A stretch of DNA of 64,000 nt. It comes from Streptomyces sp. NBC_00708. Lineage in GTDB: Bacteria; Actinomycetota; Actinomycetes; Streptomycetales; Streptomycetaceae. The notes beneath the pieces were generated by a model. It saw only the letters and a program-made list of their open reading frames with translations. It was not told the DNA's origin and ran no database searches. A program made the position numbers and the translations under genes. Below are positions 40,695-48,677 of the stretch, one piece after another. Numbering within the stretch: the stretch's first letter is position 1; each line of letters starts with the position of its first letter. The DNA lies in NCBI GenBank assembly GCA_036226585.1, contig CP108997.1:558001-622000 (forward strand). Reading direction: 5' to 3'.

Positions 40695-43040
40695 GTGAGC
40701 CGCTTACGTGTACCCTGCCGAAAGCCGTGGTGGAGACGGACGATCGCGACGGCCGGCCTGCTGGCGCTGGTGTCCTCCGCGCTGGTCGGGGTCGGCGCGG
40801 CGCCGGCCGGCGCCGCGTCCTGGTCGCCCAAGACCCCGCCGATGACGACGCCCTGGACCAACCAGGTCCCGGTCGACAAGCCGCTGCCGGAGTACCCGCG
40901 CCCGCAGCTGACCCGGTCCGACTGGTCCAACCTCAACGGAATCTGGGACTTCGCGGTGACCGGACGCGACGCCGGGCAGCCGTCGTCGTGGCCGGACCAG
41001 ATCCGGGTGCCGTTCGTCGCCGAGTCCGCGCTCTCGGGCATCCAGCGCAGGATCACCGAGAACGACAAGCTCTGGTACAAGCGCACCTTCACCGTGCCCT
41101 CGGACTGGAACGGCCGCCGGACCGTGCTCAACTTCGGCGCCTCCGACTGGCAGACCACGGTCTGGGTCAACGGCACCCAGGTGGGCGCGCACAAGGGCGG
41201 ATACGACTCGTTCTCGTACGACATCACCCCCCAGCTCAACGGCGGTACGAACACGATCGTGGTGTCCGTCTACGACCCGACGCAGACCGGCGGCCAGGCC
41301 GTCGGCAAGCAGCGGATCAATGACGTGCAGCCGCACAACGGGGGCGGCATCTTCTACACCGCCGCCTCCGGCATCTGGCAGACGGTCTGGCTGGAACCCG
41401 TCGCCGCCGCGCACATCACCCGCCTGGACATGACCCCGAACCTGGGCGACAGCACCCTGCGGGTGAAGGTGCAGGGCGCGTCCGCCTCCGGGCGTACGGC
41501 GCGGGTCACCGTCTCCAGCGGCGGCACCGTGGTCGGCTCGGCCACCGGTACGGTCGGCTCCCAGATCTCCGTGCCGGTGCCGAACACGCATCTGTGGACC
41601 CCTGACGACCCGTTCCTCTACGACGTGAAGGCGGAGCTGCTCGACGGCTCGGCGGTGACGGACTCGGCCGGCAGCTACACCGGTATGCGCTCGATCGCGA
41701 TCGCCAAGGTCGACAACGTCCTGCGGCCGGTCCTCAACGGGAAGTTCGTCTTCCAGACGGGCACCCTGGACCAGGGCTACTGGCCGGACGGCATCTACAC
41801 CGCGCCGACCGATGCCGCGCTCAAGTCGGACCTCCAGGCCCACAAGGACCTCGGCTTCAACATGGTCCGCAAGCACATCAAGGTCGAACCGCAGCGCTGG
41901 TTCTACTGGGCGGACAAGCTGGGCCTCCTGGTCTGGCAGGACATGCCGGCCATGGACACCGGCAAGAGCCCGGATTCGGCGGCCCGCACCCAGTGGGAGG
42001 CCGAGTTCCACGCGATCATCGACCAGCACCGCAGCTCGCCGTCCCTGGTCATTTGGGTGGACCAGAACGAGGGCTGGGGGCAGTACGACCAGGCCAGGAT
42101 CGCGAACGAGGTCAAGGCGTACGACCCGACCCGGCTGGTCGACAACATGAGCGGGGTCAACTGCTGCGGCTCGGTGGACGGCGGCAACGGGGACGTGGTC
42201 GACAACCACATCTACGTGGGCCCCGGCAACACCGCGCCGACCGCGACGCGGGCGGCCGTCCTCGGCGAGTTCGGCGGCCTGGGGTACAAGGTCCCGGGGC
42301 ACGAGTGGTTCCCCGGCGGCGGCTTCAGTTACGAGGACCAGCCGAGCATCGCCGCGCTGAACGACCGCTTCGTCGGGCTCATCGACGGCATCCGGATCGG
42401 CCAGCTCCCGGCGGGCCTGTCCGCCTCGGTCTACACCGAGATCACCGATGTGGAGAACGAGGCGAACGGGCTGCTCACCTACGACCGCCAGGTCGTCAAG
42501 GTGGACACGGCCCGGGTGCGGGCGGCGAACCAGGCCCTGATCAACGCATCGAAGAACCCGGCCCCGCCGGTCACCCTGCCCACCGGCGGCTACAAGTCGC
42601 TGCGGGTCACCACGCCCGGGTACACCAACAAGTACCTGCGCCACCAGGACGCGCTGGCCTTCACCGAGGTCGTCGACGGCAACAGCAGCGCGCTGCTGAA
42701 GAGCGACGCCACCTGGAAGATCGTGCCGGGCCTGGCGAACGGCAACTGCTACTCGTTCGAGTCGCGCAACTACCCGGGCGAGTACCTGCGCCACCGGGAC
42801 TTCCGGGTCCGCCGCGAGGCGAACGACGGCTCGGCGCTCTACAAGGCCGACGCCACCTGGTGCGCGGTCGCCGGCACCGGCGGTGTGCGGCTGACCAGCG
42901 CGAACCTGCCGGGCAGCTATCTGCGGCACATCAAGTCGGAGGTGTGGCTGGCCACCCCGGGCGGCGGACACGACTGGGACAACCCGGCCACGTTCACCGA
43001 GGACACCACCTGGGCGGTGGAGGCGCCTTGGGCGCCCTGA
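40695..43040 (+). CDS. Secreted GH2-family glycosidase with C-terminal AbfB (arabinose-binding) module
   Basis: A 781-residue secreted enzyme. A Sec signal (about 1-41, cleaved near AGAASW) precedes the GH2 sugar-binding domain (IWDFAV, SGIQRRITENDKLWYKRTF), immunoglobulin-like domain and TIM barrel. Acid/base E459 is in QNEGWG and the nucleophile is probably E525 in LGEFGG. The C-terminal 140 residues (KSLRVTTPGYTNKYLRHQD onward, with repeated YLRH) form an AbfB/CBM42-like arabinofuranose-binding module. Specificity within GH2 is uncertain: beta-galactosidase or arabinosidase on arabinogalactan fits. The GTG at 40695 follows AAGGAG by 9 bases. The fourth codon is TTA, the only in-frame TTA I found in the window, so translation may need the bldA tRNA. 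Confidence 0.9.
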   Translation: MSRLRVPCRKPWWRRTIATAGLLALVSSALVGVGAAPAGAASWSPKTPPMTTPWTNQVPVDKPLPEYPRPQLTRSDWSNLNGIWDFAVTGRDAGQPSSWPDQIRVPFVAESALSGIQRRITENDKLWYKRTFTVPSDWNGRRTVLNFGASDWQTTVWVNGTQVGAHKGGYDSFSYDITPQLNGGTNTIVVSVYDPTQTGGQAVGKQRINDVQPHNGGGIFYTAASGIWQTVWLEPVAAAHITRLDMTPNLGDSTLRVKVQGASASGRTARVTVSSGGTVVGSATGTVGSQISVPVPNTHLWTPDDPFLYDVKAELLDGSAVTDSAGSYTGMRSIAIAKVDNVLRPVLNGKFVFQTGTLDQGYWPDGIYTAPTDAALKSDLQAHKDLGFNMVRKHIKVEPQRWFYWADKLGLLVWQDMPAMDTGKSPDSAARTQWEAEFHAIIDQHRSSPSLVIWVDQNEGWGQYDQARIANEVKAYDPTRLVDNMSGVNCCGSVDGGNGDVVDNHIYVGPGNTAPTATRAAVLGEFGGLGYKVPGHEWFPGGGFSYEDQPSIAALNDRFVGLIDGIRIGQLPAGLSASVYTEITDVENEANGLLTYDRQVVKVDTARVRAANQALINASKNPAPPVTLPTGGYKSLRVTTPGYTNKYLRHQDALAFTEVVDGNSSALLKSDATWKIVPGLANGNCYSFESRNYPGEYLRHRDFRVRREANDGSALYKADATWCAVAGTGGVRLTSANLPGSYLRHIKSEVWLATPGGGHDWDNPATFTEDTTWAVEAPWAP

Positions 43041-43048
43041 GATGAGCC

Positions 43049-43080
43049 CCGGGGCCCGGCGGACCGCCGCCGGGCCCCGG
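43049..43080. terminator. Hairpin terminator between converging genes
   Basis: A perfect 14-bp stem (CCGGGGCCCGGCGG at 43049-43062 and its complement at 43067-43080) with a 4-base loop, followed by TTTCGT, ends the GH127-GH2 transcript and faces the converging PhyH gene. Confidence 0.85.
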
Positions 43081-43085
43081 TTTCG

Positions 43086-43925
43086 TCACGCGTCGCCCAT
43101 GACCAGGCCCTCGATGCTGTGCTTCTGCACGATGGGCGCGAGTTCATCGACCACCGGGCAGACCAGGTGTGCCCGGACCCGTTCGGGCAGCAACTCCCAG
43201 AAGCCCCGGGTGACCGCCATGTCGTGGTGGCCGTCGTTCCCCGCGCCCGGGGCGTCCACCCCGAGCACCAGGACCGGGCGCGGGTCCTGCGACTGGTTGG
43301 CCGTACCCCGGTGGATGGTCAGGGCCGACCGCGCCGAGATGTCGCCCCGCTGCGGGTACTTGCGCTCGGCCAGAGCCTCATATTGCGGGTAGTCCTCGCG
43401 GCGCGGGAACATCGCGTGCCCGAAGCGGGCGTCGTCGTCCCACTGGGTGCCAGGCGCGATCTCGAACGGACCCATGTCCGCACGGGTGTCCACGGCCGTG
43501 AGGTTGAACGCCAGCGAGGTGAGCCGGCGGTCGCGGCGGGTCTCCTCCGGCATCGGGAAGTCGCGGTGCCAGGGCTGGTTCACCGCCCCGGCCAGCGGCA
43601 CGTCGAAGCCCAGCTCCACGATCCGGTAGCCGGGGCCGAGGGCCGCCTCGCTGACGGCGCGCACCCAGGGGTGGTCGACGAGGTCCACGAAGCCCCGCAG
43701 CTGCTCGGGGTGAATCTCCACGTAGTAGCGGTGCGGGCCGCGGCCGACCGCACCGCCCTCCCGGCCGCGCGCCTCGGCGAAAGCGGCGTCGATGTCCTCG
43801 CGCATCCGGTCCGCCCACTCCCGGGTGAACGCCCTGCGGCACGCGGTGATCCCCGGGCCGTACAGGTCGCGCACCGCGTCCTCGGCGGGCGGGAAGGGGG
43901 CGGTGGTGGCGGCGGCCTCAGTCAT
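43086..43925 (-). CDS. Phytanoyl-CoA dioxygenase (PhyH)-family protein
   Basis: A 279-residue double-stranded-beta-helix oxygenase of the PhyH family, which use Fe(II) and usually 2-oxoglutarate to hydroxylate small molecules. The metal triad is H120-x-D122 (QPWHRDFPMP) and H205 (ALTIHRGTAN), with R217 in DPRPVLVLG placed to bind 2-oxoglutarate. It has no signal peptide, so it acts in the cytosol. The ATG at 43925 has GGAAGGACC 5-8 bases upstream. It is divergent from a LacI gene with a perfect TTGCAACGTTGCAA operator between them, so it is probably sugar-regulated. A dioxygenase in a plant-polysaccharide locus is unusual; its substrate is unknown. Confidence 0.88.
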   Translation of the reverse strand: MTEAAATTAPFPPAEDAVRDLYGPGITACRRAFTREWADRMREDIDAAFAEARGREGGAVGRGPHRYYVEIHPEQLRGFVDLVDHPWVRAVSEAALGPGYRIVELGFDVPLAGAVNQPWHRDFPMPEETRRDRRLTSLAFNLTAVDTRADMGPFEIAPGTQWDDDARFGHAMFPRREDYPQYEALAERKYPQRGDISARSALTIHRGTANQSQDPRPVLVLGVDAPGAGNDGHHDMAVTRGFWELLPERVRAHLVCPVVDELAPIVQKHSIEGLVMGDA

Positions 43926-43960
43926 GGTGGGGTCCTTCCTTCGTTCGGAGCACCCTTATA

Positions 43961-43986
43961 TTGCAACGTTGCAACCAACGTGGCAA
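43961..43986. promoter_or_regulatory. LacI-type operators between PhyH and LacI genes
   Basis: Perfect 14-bp palindrome TTGCAACGTTGCAA (43961-43974) followed at once by a degenerate copy CCAACGTGGCAA (43975-43986). A TTATAT stretch at 43957-43962 could be the -10 for the PhyH gene. Expected target of the LacI protein at 44066. Confidence 0.75.
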
Positions 43987-44065
43987 TAGCTTGCGCAGGG
44001 GTAACTCGCGCCACCTGCTACGGTCACTGCGCACAGCCCGCCGGCAGAGAGCAGGAGCACCGAAC

Positions 44066-45070
44066 GTGGCAGCGAGACTCAAGGACGTGGCCGCGCTCGC
44101 CGGTGTGTCCGTCAGGACCGTCTCCAACGTGGTGAGCAACACGGCGGCCGTCGCCCCTGACACCCGGGCCCGGGTGCTCGCCGCGGTGGAGGAGCTGGGC
44201 TACCGGCCCAACCTCGCCGCCCGCAACCTCCGGCAGGGCCGCACGGGGCTCATCGGGGTGGCCGTCCCGGAGATCCACTCCCCCTACTTCGGCGCGCTCA
44301 CGGGCCTCCTCATCGACTCCGCCCAGGAGCGCGGCTGGACGGTGCTCGTGGAGCGCACGGGGGGCCGGGCGGACCTGGAGCGGCGGCTGCTGGACGGCTC
44401 CGAGGGGCACCAGGTGGACGGGATGATCATCAGCCCCTGGTCCACTCCCCCCGCCGAACTGTCCTCGCTCGCGGGCGGACTGCCGCTCGTCATCCTCGGC
44501 GAACTCGATCCGCACGGGTCCATCGACCATGTGGCGCTGGACAACGTGGCGGCGGCCCGGGACGCCGCCCGGCATCTGGTGGCGACGGGCCGCCGGCGGG
44601 TCGCCGCGATCGGGCTCCAGTCCACGCTGGGGCACGGGACGGCCGAGTTGCGGGCGGAGGGCTTCCGGCTGGGGCTCGCGGAGGCGGGGCTGAGCCCGAT
44701 CGCCGAGGTGGAGGTGGCGGACCTGCACCGGGCGGAGGGGGCGCGGGCGCTGCGCAAGCTGCTGGATCTGCCGGAGCGCCCGGACGCGGTGTTCTGCTTC
44801 AGTGACGAACTGGCCCTGGGGGCGCTGCGGGCGGCCGGTGCGCTGGGGGTGCGGGTACCCGGGGACCTGGCGCTGGTGGGCTTCGACGACATCGAGGACG
44901 GGCGGTTCGCCACGCCTTCGCTGACCACGGTGTCGCCCGACCTGGCGCAGATCGCGGAGCGGGCGGTGCAGTGTCTGAGCGAGCGCGTGCTCGGGCGGCT
45001 CTCGGGGCTGGCGGCGCGCCGGATCGTCGTGCCGCACCGGCTGCTGGTGCGGGAGAGCAGCGGCGCGTAG
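44066..45070 (+). CDS. LacI-family transcriptional regulator
   Basis: A 334-residue LacI/GalR repressor with HTH LKDVAALAGVSVRTVSNVVS at about residues 5-24 and the sugar-binding domain ending in LALVGFDDIEDGRFATPSL. The GTG at 44066 follows GGAG by about 8 bases and places the HTH at the usual distance; a TTG at 43961 lies in the operator and is rejected. It is divergent from PhyH and converges on the PA14-GH2-LamG gene. The perfect operator upstream indicates autoregulation and control of PhyH. It is the second LacI of the arabinan region and shares its recognition-helix residues with the one at 31624. Confidence 0.92.
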   Translation: MAARLKDVAALAGVSVRTVSNVVSNTAAVAPDTRARVLAAVEELGYRPNLAARNLRQGRTGLIGVAVPEIHSPYFGALTGLLIDSAQERGWTVLVERTGGRADLERRLLDGSEGHQVDGMIISPWSTPPAELSSLAGGLPLVILGELDPHGSIDHVALDNVAAARDAARHLVATGRRRVAAIGLQSTLGHGTAELRAEGFRLGLAEAGLSPIAEVEVADLHRAEGARALRKLLDLPERPDAVFCFSDELALGALRAAGALGVRVPGDLALVGFDDIEDGRFATPSLTTVSPDLAQIAERAVQCLSERVLGRLSGLAARRIVVPHRLLVRESSGA

Positions 45071-45097
45071 GGGTTCTTCCGCGGGCAGCCGGAAGCC

Positions 45098-45132
45098 CCC
45101 GGCGGTGCGGGCTCGTGCCGCGCACTGCCGGG
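45098..45132. terminator. Bidirectional hairpin terminator
   Basis: Arms 45098-45109 (CCCGGCGGTGCG) and 45121-45132 (CGCACTGCCGGG) pair with one G-T, around an 11-base loop, in the 98-base gap between the converging LacI and large GH2 genes. Confidence 0.65.
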
Positions 45133-45168
45133 AGCGATCCTGAGCAGCGGGGTGCTACACGCGGGGTG

Positions 45169-48100
45169 TTACGCCTTTCCGCCGTCGTACAGGGCGGTCA
45201 CCTCCTGGTCGGTGAGCGCCTTGTCGTACACCTGGACCTGGTCCACGGAGCCGTTCCAGAAGTCGGTGTTGTTGCCCGACCACTTGGCGCGGCCCACGGA
45301 CAGGGCGCCGCTGCTGACGTCGGCCGATCCGGCCGGGGCGGTGGAGGCGAGCTTGCCGTCCACGTACAGCTTGATCTCGTCACCGCTGCGGACGCCGACC
45401 AGGTGGTACCAGTGGCCGAGCTCGGGCTTGATCTCGGCGCGGGCCCGGTGGGCGCCGGGGGTGGAGAAGGCGAACGCGCCCTGTCCGTACTGGAGGTAGA
45501 ACGGGTTCTCCTGGCGCCGGCCGTCCTGGCTGACGACGGTGGCGTAGTTGCCCGGGAGGGCGTCCAGGGAGGCCCAGGCGGAGACGGTGTAGTCGCCGGT
45601 GGTGTCGACGACCGGGCCGTTGGTCTCCGCGTACTGGCCCTCACCGTTGAACTTCAGCGCCGAGCCGTGCACACCGGTGGTCCAGGACGTGCCCTCGGAG
45701 AGGGTCAGGTCCTTGTGGTTCGGGCCGCTGTCGGCGGCCTTGGTGCCCTTGTTCTCGTCGAGGGACCAGGAGCCGCCGCCCTTGACGGGGGTGCGGGTGC
45801 CGGCCGCGGCACCGGCGGCGATGACCTCGCGGTTGATCTTGCGGACCTGGGCGGCGTCGACCTTGATCTCGCGGCGGTCGTACGTCCAGAGGCCGTTGAG
45901 CTCGTTCTCCAGGTCGGTCACCTGGGTGTAGATGGAGCCGGAGAGTTCGGCGCCGGCCGCCTCCAGGTAGTACTTACGGGTGTTCTCGACGTACTTGGCG
46001 GTGAGCGCGGCCTTGTCGGCGACGCCGCTGTAGATCACGGTCGGGGCGCCGGGCCACATGTGGCCGGGCATCCGCAGGGTGAAGCCGCCGTGCTCGCCGT
46101 CCATCGCGGCGCGGCCGGCGTCCGGGAAGGCGGGGTCGGTGTTGTTGTAGTCGTGGTGGTCGATGATGTCGCCCTTGCCCGAGTCACCCTTCGAGTTGCA
46201 GCAGTTGACACCGCTGTGGGCGTTGACGATGCGGGAGGGGTCGGCGGCCTGGACCCGCTCGGTGATCTTGCCGGTCTCGGTGCGGTCCCACTCGCCCCAG
46301 CCCTCGTTGAAGACGATCCAGGAACCGATCGAGGGGTAGTTGTGGAGCTGCTTCATCATCTCGGCGCCCTGGTCGAGGAAGGCCTGGTGGCCCTTCTCGT
46401 TGGTGAGGTTGCCGGAGACGAAGTCCTGCCACACGAACAGACCGAGCTGGTCGGCGTGGTAGTACCAGCGGGCGGGCTCGACCTTGATGTGCTTGCGCAC
46501 GGAGTTGAAGCCGAGGTCCTTCTGCGCCTTCAGGTCGAAGACCAGCGCGTCGTCACTGGGCGCGGTGTTCAGGCCGTCCGGGTAGAAGCCCTGGTCGAGC
46601 TGGGCGAGCGAGAAGAACGGCTTCCCGTTGAGGACGATCTTCTGGTAGCCGCCGACGTTGGCGATGCCGACGGAGCGCATCCCGAAGTAGCTGTCGACGG
46701 TGTCCTTGGAGCCGCCGTCCTTGAGGGTGACCTCCAGGTCGTACAGGTACGGGTCGTCGGGTGACCACAGGTGCTGCTTGGCGACCGGGAGGCTCAGCTC
46801 GCGGTTGGCCGGGCCGCTGATCCTGCCGACGACCTTGCCCTTCTTGTCGCGGGCGACGGCGGTGACCGTGGCGGACTTCGAGGCGTCCTCGGAGTTGACC
46901 GTCAGGGCGAGGTTGCCCTTGTCGATGTCCGGGGTGGTCGTCAGGGAGTCGACGGCCGCCGGGGCGACGGGCTCCATCCAGACGGTCTGCCAGATACCGG
47001 ACGAGGCGGTGTAGAAGATGCCGCCCGGGTTGGCCGACTGCTTGCCGGTGGGCTGGTCGGCGCCGGTGGTGTCGGTGACCCCGACGACGATCTCCTGGGG
47101 GCCGCTGCCCTTGATGGCGTCGGTGATGTCGGCGGTGAAGGCGGTGTAGCCGCCGGTGTGCTCGGCGACCTGCTTGCCGTTGACCCAGACGGTCGCCTGG
47201 TAGTCGACGGCACCGAAGTTGAGCTTCAGCCGGTTGTTCCTGCCGTGCTTGTCGCCCTTGACGGCCCAGTTCTTCGGGACGGTGACGAGCTTGCGGTAGA
47301 ACATGTGGTCTTCGTGGCGCTCGACACCCGAGAGCTGCGACTCCACCGGATACGGCACGGTGATCCGCTCACCGAGCTTCTTGCCGAAGACGGGCTTCTC
47401 GCCCGCCTTGGCGCCGGCGAACTCCCACGGGCCGTTGAGGTTCTGCCACTTGTCGCGCACCTGCTGCGGCCGGGGGTACTCGGGCAGCGGGTGGTTGCGG
47501 TCGACCTTGTCGCCCCACTTGGTGGTGAGGCGGTGCGTGGAGTTGTTGGTGGCCGTGCGGTTGATCTCGGGCACGGTCTCGCCGCCCGACTTCAGGCCGG
47601 CCTTACCGTCGTACGCGATCTTGACGCGCTGGTCCTTGAGGACGGCCGCGTCCAGCTTGACGACGAGTTCCTTGCCGCCGCGGGCCCGGGTGACGGACTT
47701 GACCGGCATCGGGGTGGTGTCGGCCTCGACGGTGAGGTGGTTCTTCAGGTCCGCGTAGTCGCTGACCTTGTCGTCGAAGACGGCGTGCAGCTCGGTGCCG
47801 TTGTCCGCGACGCTCAGCCCGACGGGGTAGACCTCGAAGTCGGCGGGCGGGGTGAAGGCGGACTCCGGGACGAACTGCTTGGCCAGAGTCGCGCTGGACC
47901 AGCGCAGGAACATGTTGGCGCCGCCGGTGTCCTGGAACATCTCCAGCTTGAACTCGTGCGGCTCGCCGGCCTTGAGCGATATCGGCTCGCTGGTCTGCTC
48001 GTTGTCCCAGTCCGGCTGCCAGTGGTCGATGACGGCCTTGCCGTCGATGAACAACCGGAAGCCGTTGTCGCCGCTGGCGGCGAACGTGTAGTCGCCGTCC

Positions 48101-48444
48101 TCGGGAGCGGTGAGGAAGCCGGTCCAGCGGGCCGTGGTGTTCTCGGTCTGCCCGGTGGTGGACTGGAACGTGCCCGTGAGACCGGGGAAGTTGATCTGCG
48201 GTTCGAGGGCGACCCCGCCGAGCTTGTCGAAGTCCCGCGCGCCGGGCGCGGACATGCTGAAGTACTCGCCCTTCAGCCCGTGGACGGTGGTGGCCGGGTC
48301 ACCGGCCTTGAAGGTGGTCGATGCGGCGCTCGCGGGGGCGGCTGCGGCGGCCGGGACGAGCGTGGCACCGAGGGGAATGAGAAGCGCGGCGGCGCAGGCC
48401 GCCGTCCTGAACAGAGCGCGGGGGTGGGGCGTTTGTCGTCTCAA
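45169..48444 (-). CDS. Large secreted GH2-family glycosidase with PA14 and LamG domains
   Basis: A 1091-residue secreted enzyme. Order: Sec signal (about 1-42), PA14 domain (about 52-200, LKGEYFSMS...DNGFRLFIDGKAVIDHW), a linking beta domain, GH2 sugar-binding and TIM domains from about 320, and a C-terminal LamG/concanavalin-like lectin domain (about 895-1090). Acid/base E714 is in FNEGWGEWD and the probable nucleophile E784 in DGEHGG. It is clearly paralogous to the GH2-AbfB enzyme (shared VRKHIKVEP and IFYTAxSGIWQTVW segments). The start is a TTG at 48444 with AGGACG 5-7 bases upstream; no ATG or GTG fits the signal peptide better. Its specificity is unknown, with arabinogalactan or another galactose polymer likely. 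Confidence 0.9.
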   Translation of the reverse strand: MRRQTPHPRALFRTAACAAALLIPLGATLVPAAAAAPASAASTTFKAGDPATTVHGLKGEYFSMSAPGARDFDKLGGVALEPQINFPGLTGTFQSTTGQTENTTARWTGFLTAPEDGDYTFAASGDNGFRLFIDGKAVIDHWQPDWDNEQTSEPISLKAGEPHEFKLEMFQDTGGANMFLRWSSATLAKQFVPESAFTPPADFEVYPVGLSVADNGTELHAVFDDKVSDYADLKNHLTVEADTTPMPVKSVTRARGGKELVVKLDAAVLKDQRVKIAYDGKAGLKSGGETVPEINRTATNNSTHRLTTKWGDKVDRNHPLPEYPRPQQVRDKWQNLNGPWEFAGAKAGEKPVFGKKLGERITVPYPVESQLSGVERHEDHMFYRKLVTVPKNWAVKGDKHGRNNRLKLNFGAVDYQATVWVNGKQVAEHTGGYTAFTADITDAIKGSGPQEIVVGVTDTTGADQPTGKQSANPGGIFYTASSGIWQTVWMEPVAPAAVDSLTTTPDIDKGNLALTVNSEDASKSATVTAVARDKKGKVVGRISGPANRELSLPVAKQHLWSPDDPYLYDLEVTLKDGGSKDTVDSYFGMRSVGIANVGGYQKIVLNGKPFFSLAQLDQGFYPDGLNTAPSDDALVFDLKAQKDLGFNSVRKHIKVEPARWYYHADQLGLFVWQDFVSGNLTNEKGHQAFLDQGAEMMKQLHNYPSIGSWIVFNEGWGEWDRTETGKITERVQAADPSRIVNAHSGVNCCNSKGDSGKGDIIDHHDYNNTDPAFPDAGRAAMDGEHGGFTLRMPGHMWPGAPTVIYSGVADKAALTAKYVENTRKYYLEAAGAELSGSIYTQVTDLENELNGLWTYDRREIKVDAAQVRKINREVIAAGAAAGTRTPVKGGGSWSLDENKGTKAADSGPNHKDLTLSEGTSWTTGVHGSALKFNGEGQYAETNGPVVDTTGDYTVSAWASLDALPGNYATVVSQDGRRQENPFYLQYGQGAFAFSTPGAHRARAEIKPELGHWYHLVGVRSGDEIKLYVDGKLASTAPAGSADVSSGALSVGRAKWSGNNTDFWNGSVDQVQVYDKALTDQEVTALYDGGKA

Positions 48445-48554
48445 GGCGTCGTCCTGTCGAGAGAGCTGAAGTGCCTCGAACCTGTGAGGCACAGCACACA
48501 ATCGAACATTGAGCCACAGCATCAAACGCAAAACAACAGTCGTGCGCGAGGATT

Positions 48555-48569
48555 TTTCAACGATAGAAA
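48555..48569. promoter_or_regulatory. Possible operator of the large GH2 gene
   Basis: TTTCAACGATAGAAA has TTTC/GAAA ends and a CAACG core resembling half of the CAACGTTG operators in this locus. It lies 111 bases upstream of the GH2 start. The match is partial, so confidence is low. Confidence 0.4.
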
Positions 48570-48605
48570 GTGCGGCGGGCGCGGGCCCGGGAGACGGCAC
48601 ACGCA

Positions 48606-48646
48606 GACCGCCCTCTTCGCACACCTTGGGTGCGAAGAGGGCGGTC
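48606..48646. terminator. Strong hairpin terminator after the OYE gene
   Basis: A perfect 17-bp stem (48606-48622 and 48630-48646) with a 7-base ACCTTGG loop lies 31 bases past the stop of the minus-strand flavin oxidoreductase gene and insulates it from the large GH2 gene downstream. Confidence 0.88.
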
Positions 48647-48677
48647 CGGGGACGAAACGGAATGTCCTGAGCGTGGG

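Noticed and set aside
37862..41323. 1153-residue frame overlapping the GH127 gene
   Set aside because: It spans a promoter region and two genes in another frame with Arg/Pro-rich low-complexity translation. The GH127 frame has zinc-site motifs and a Tat signal.
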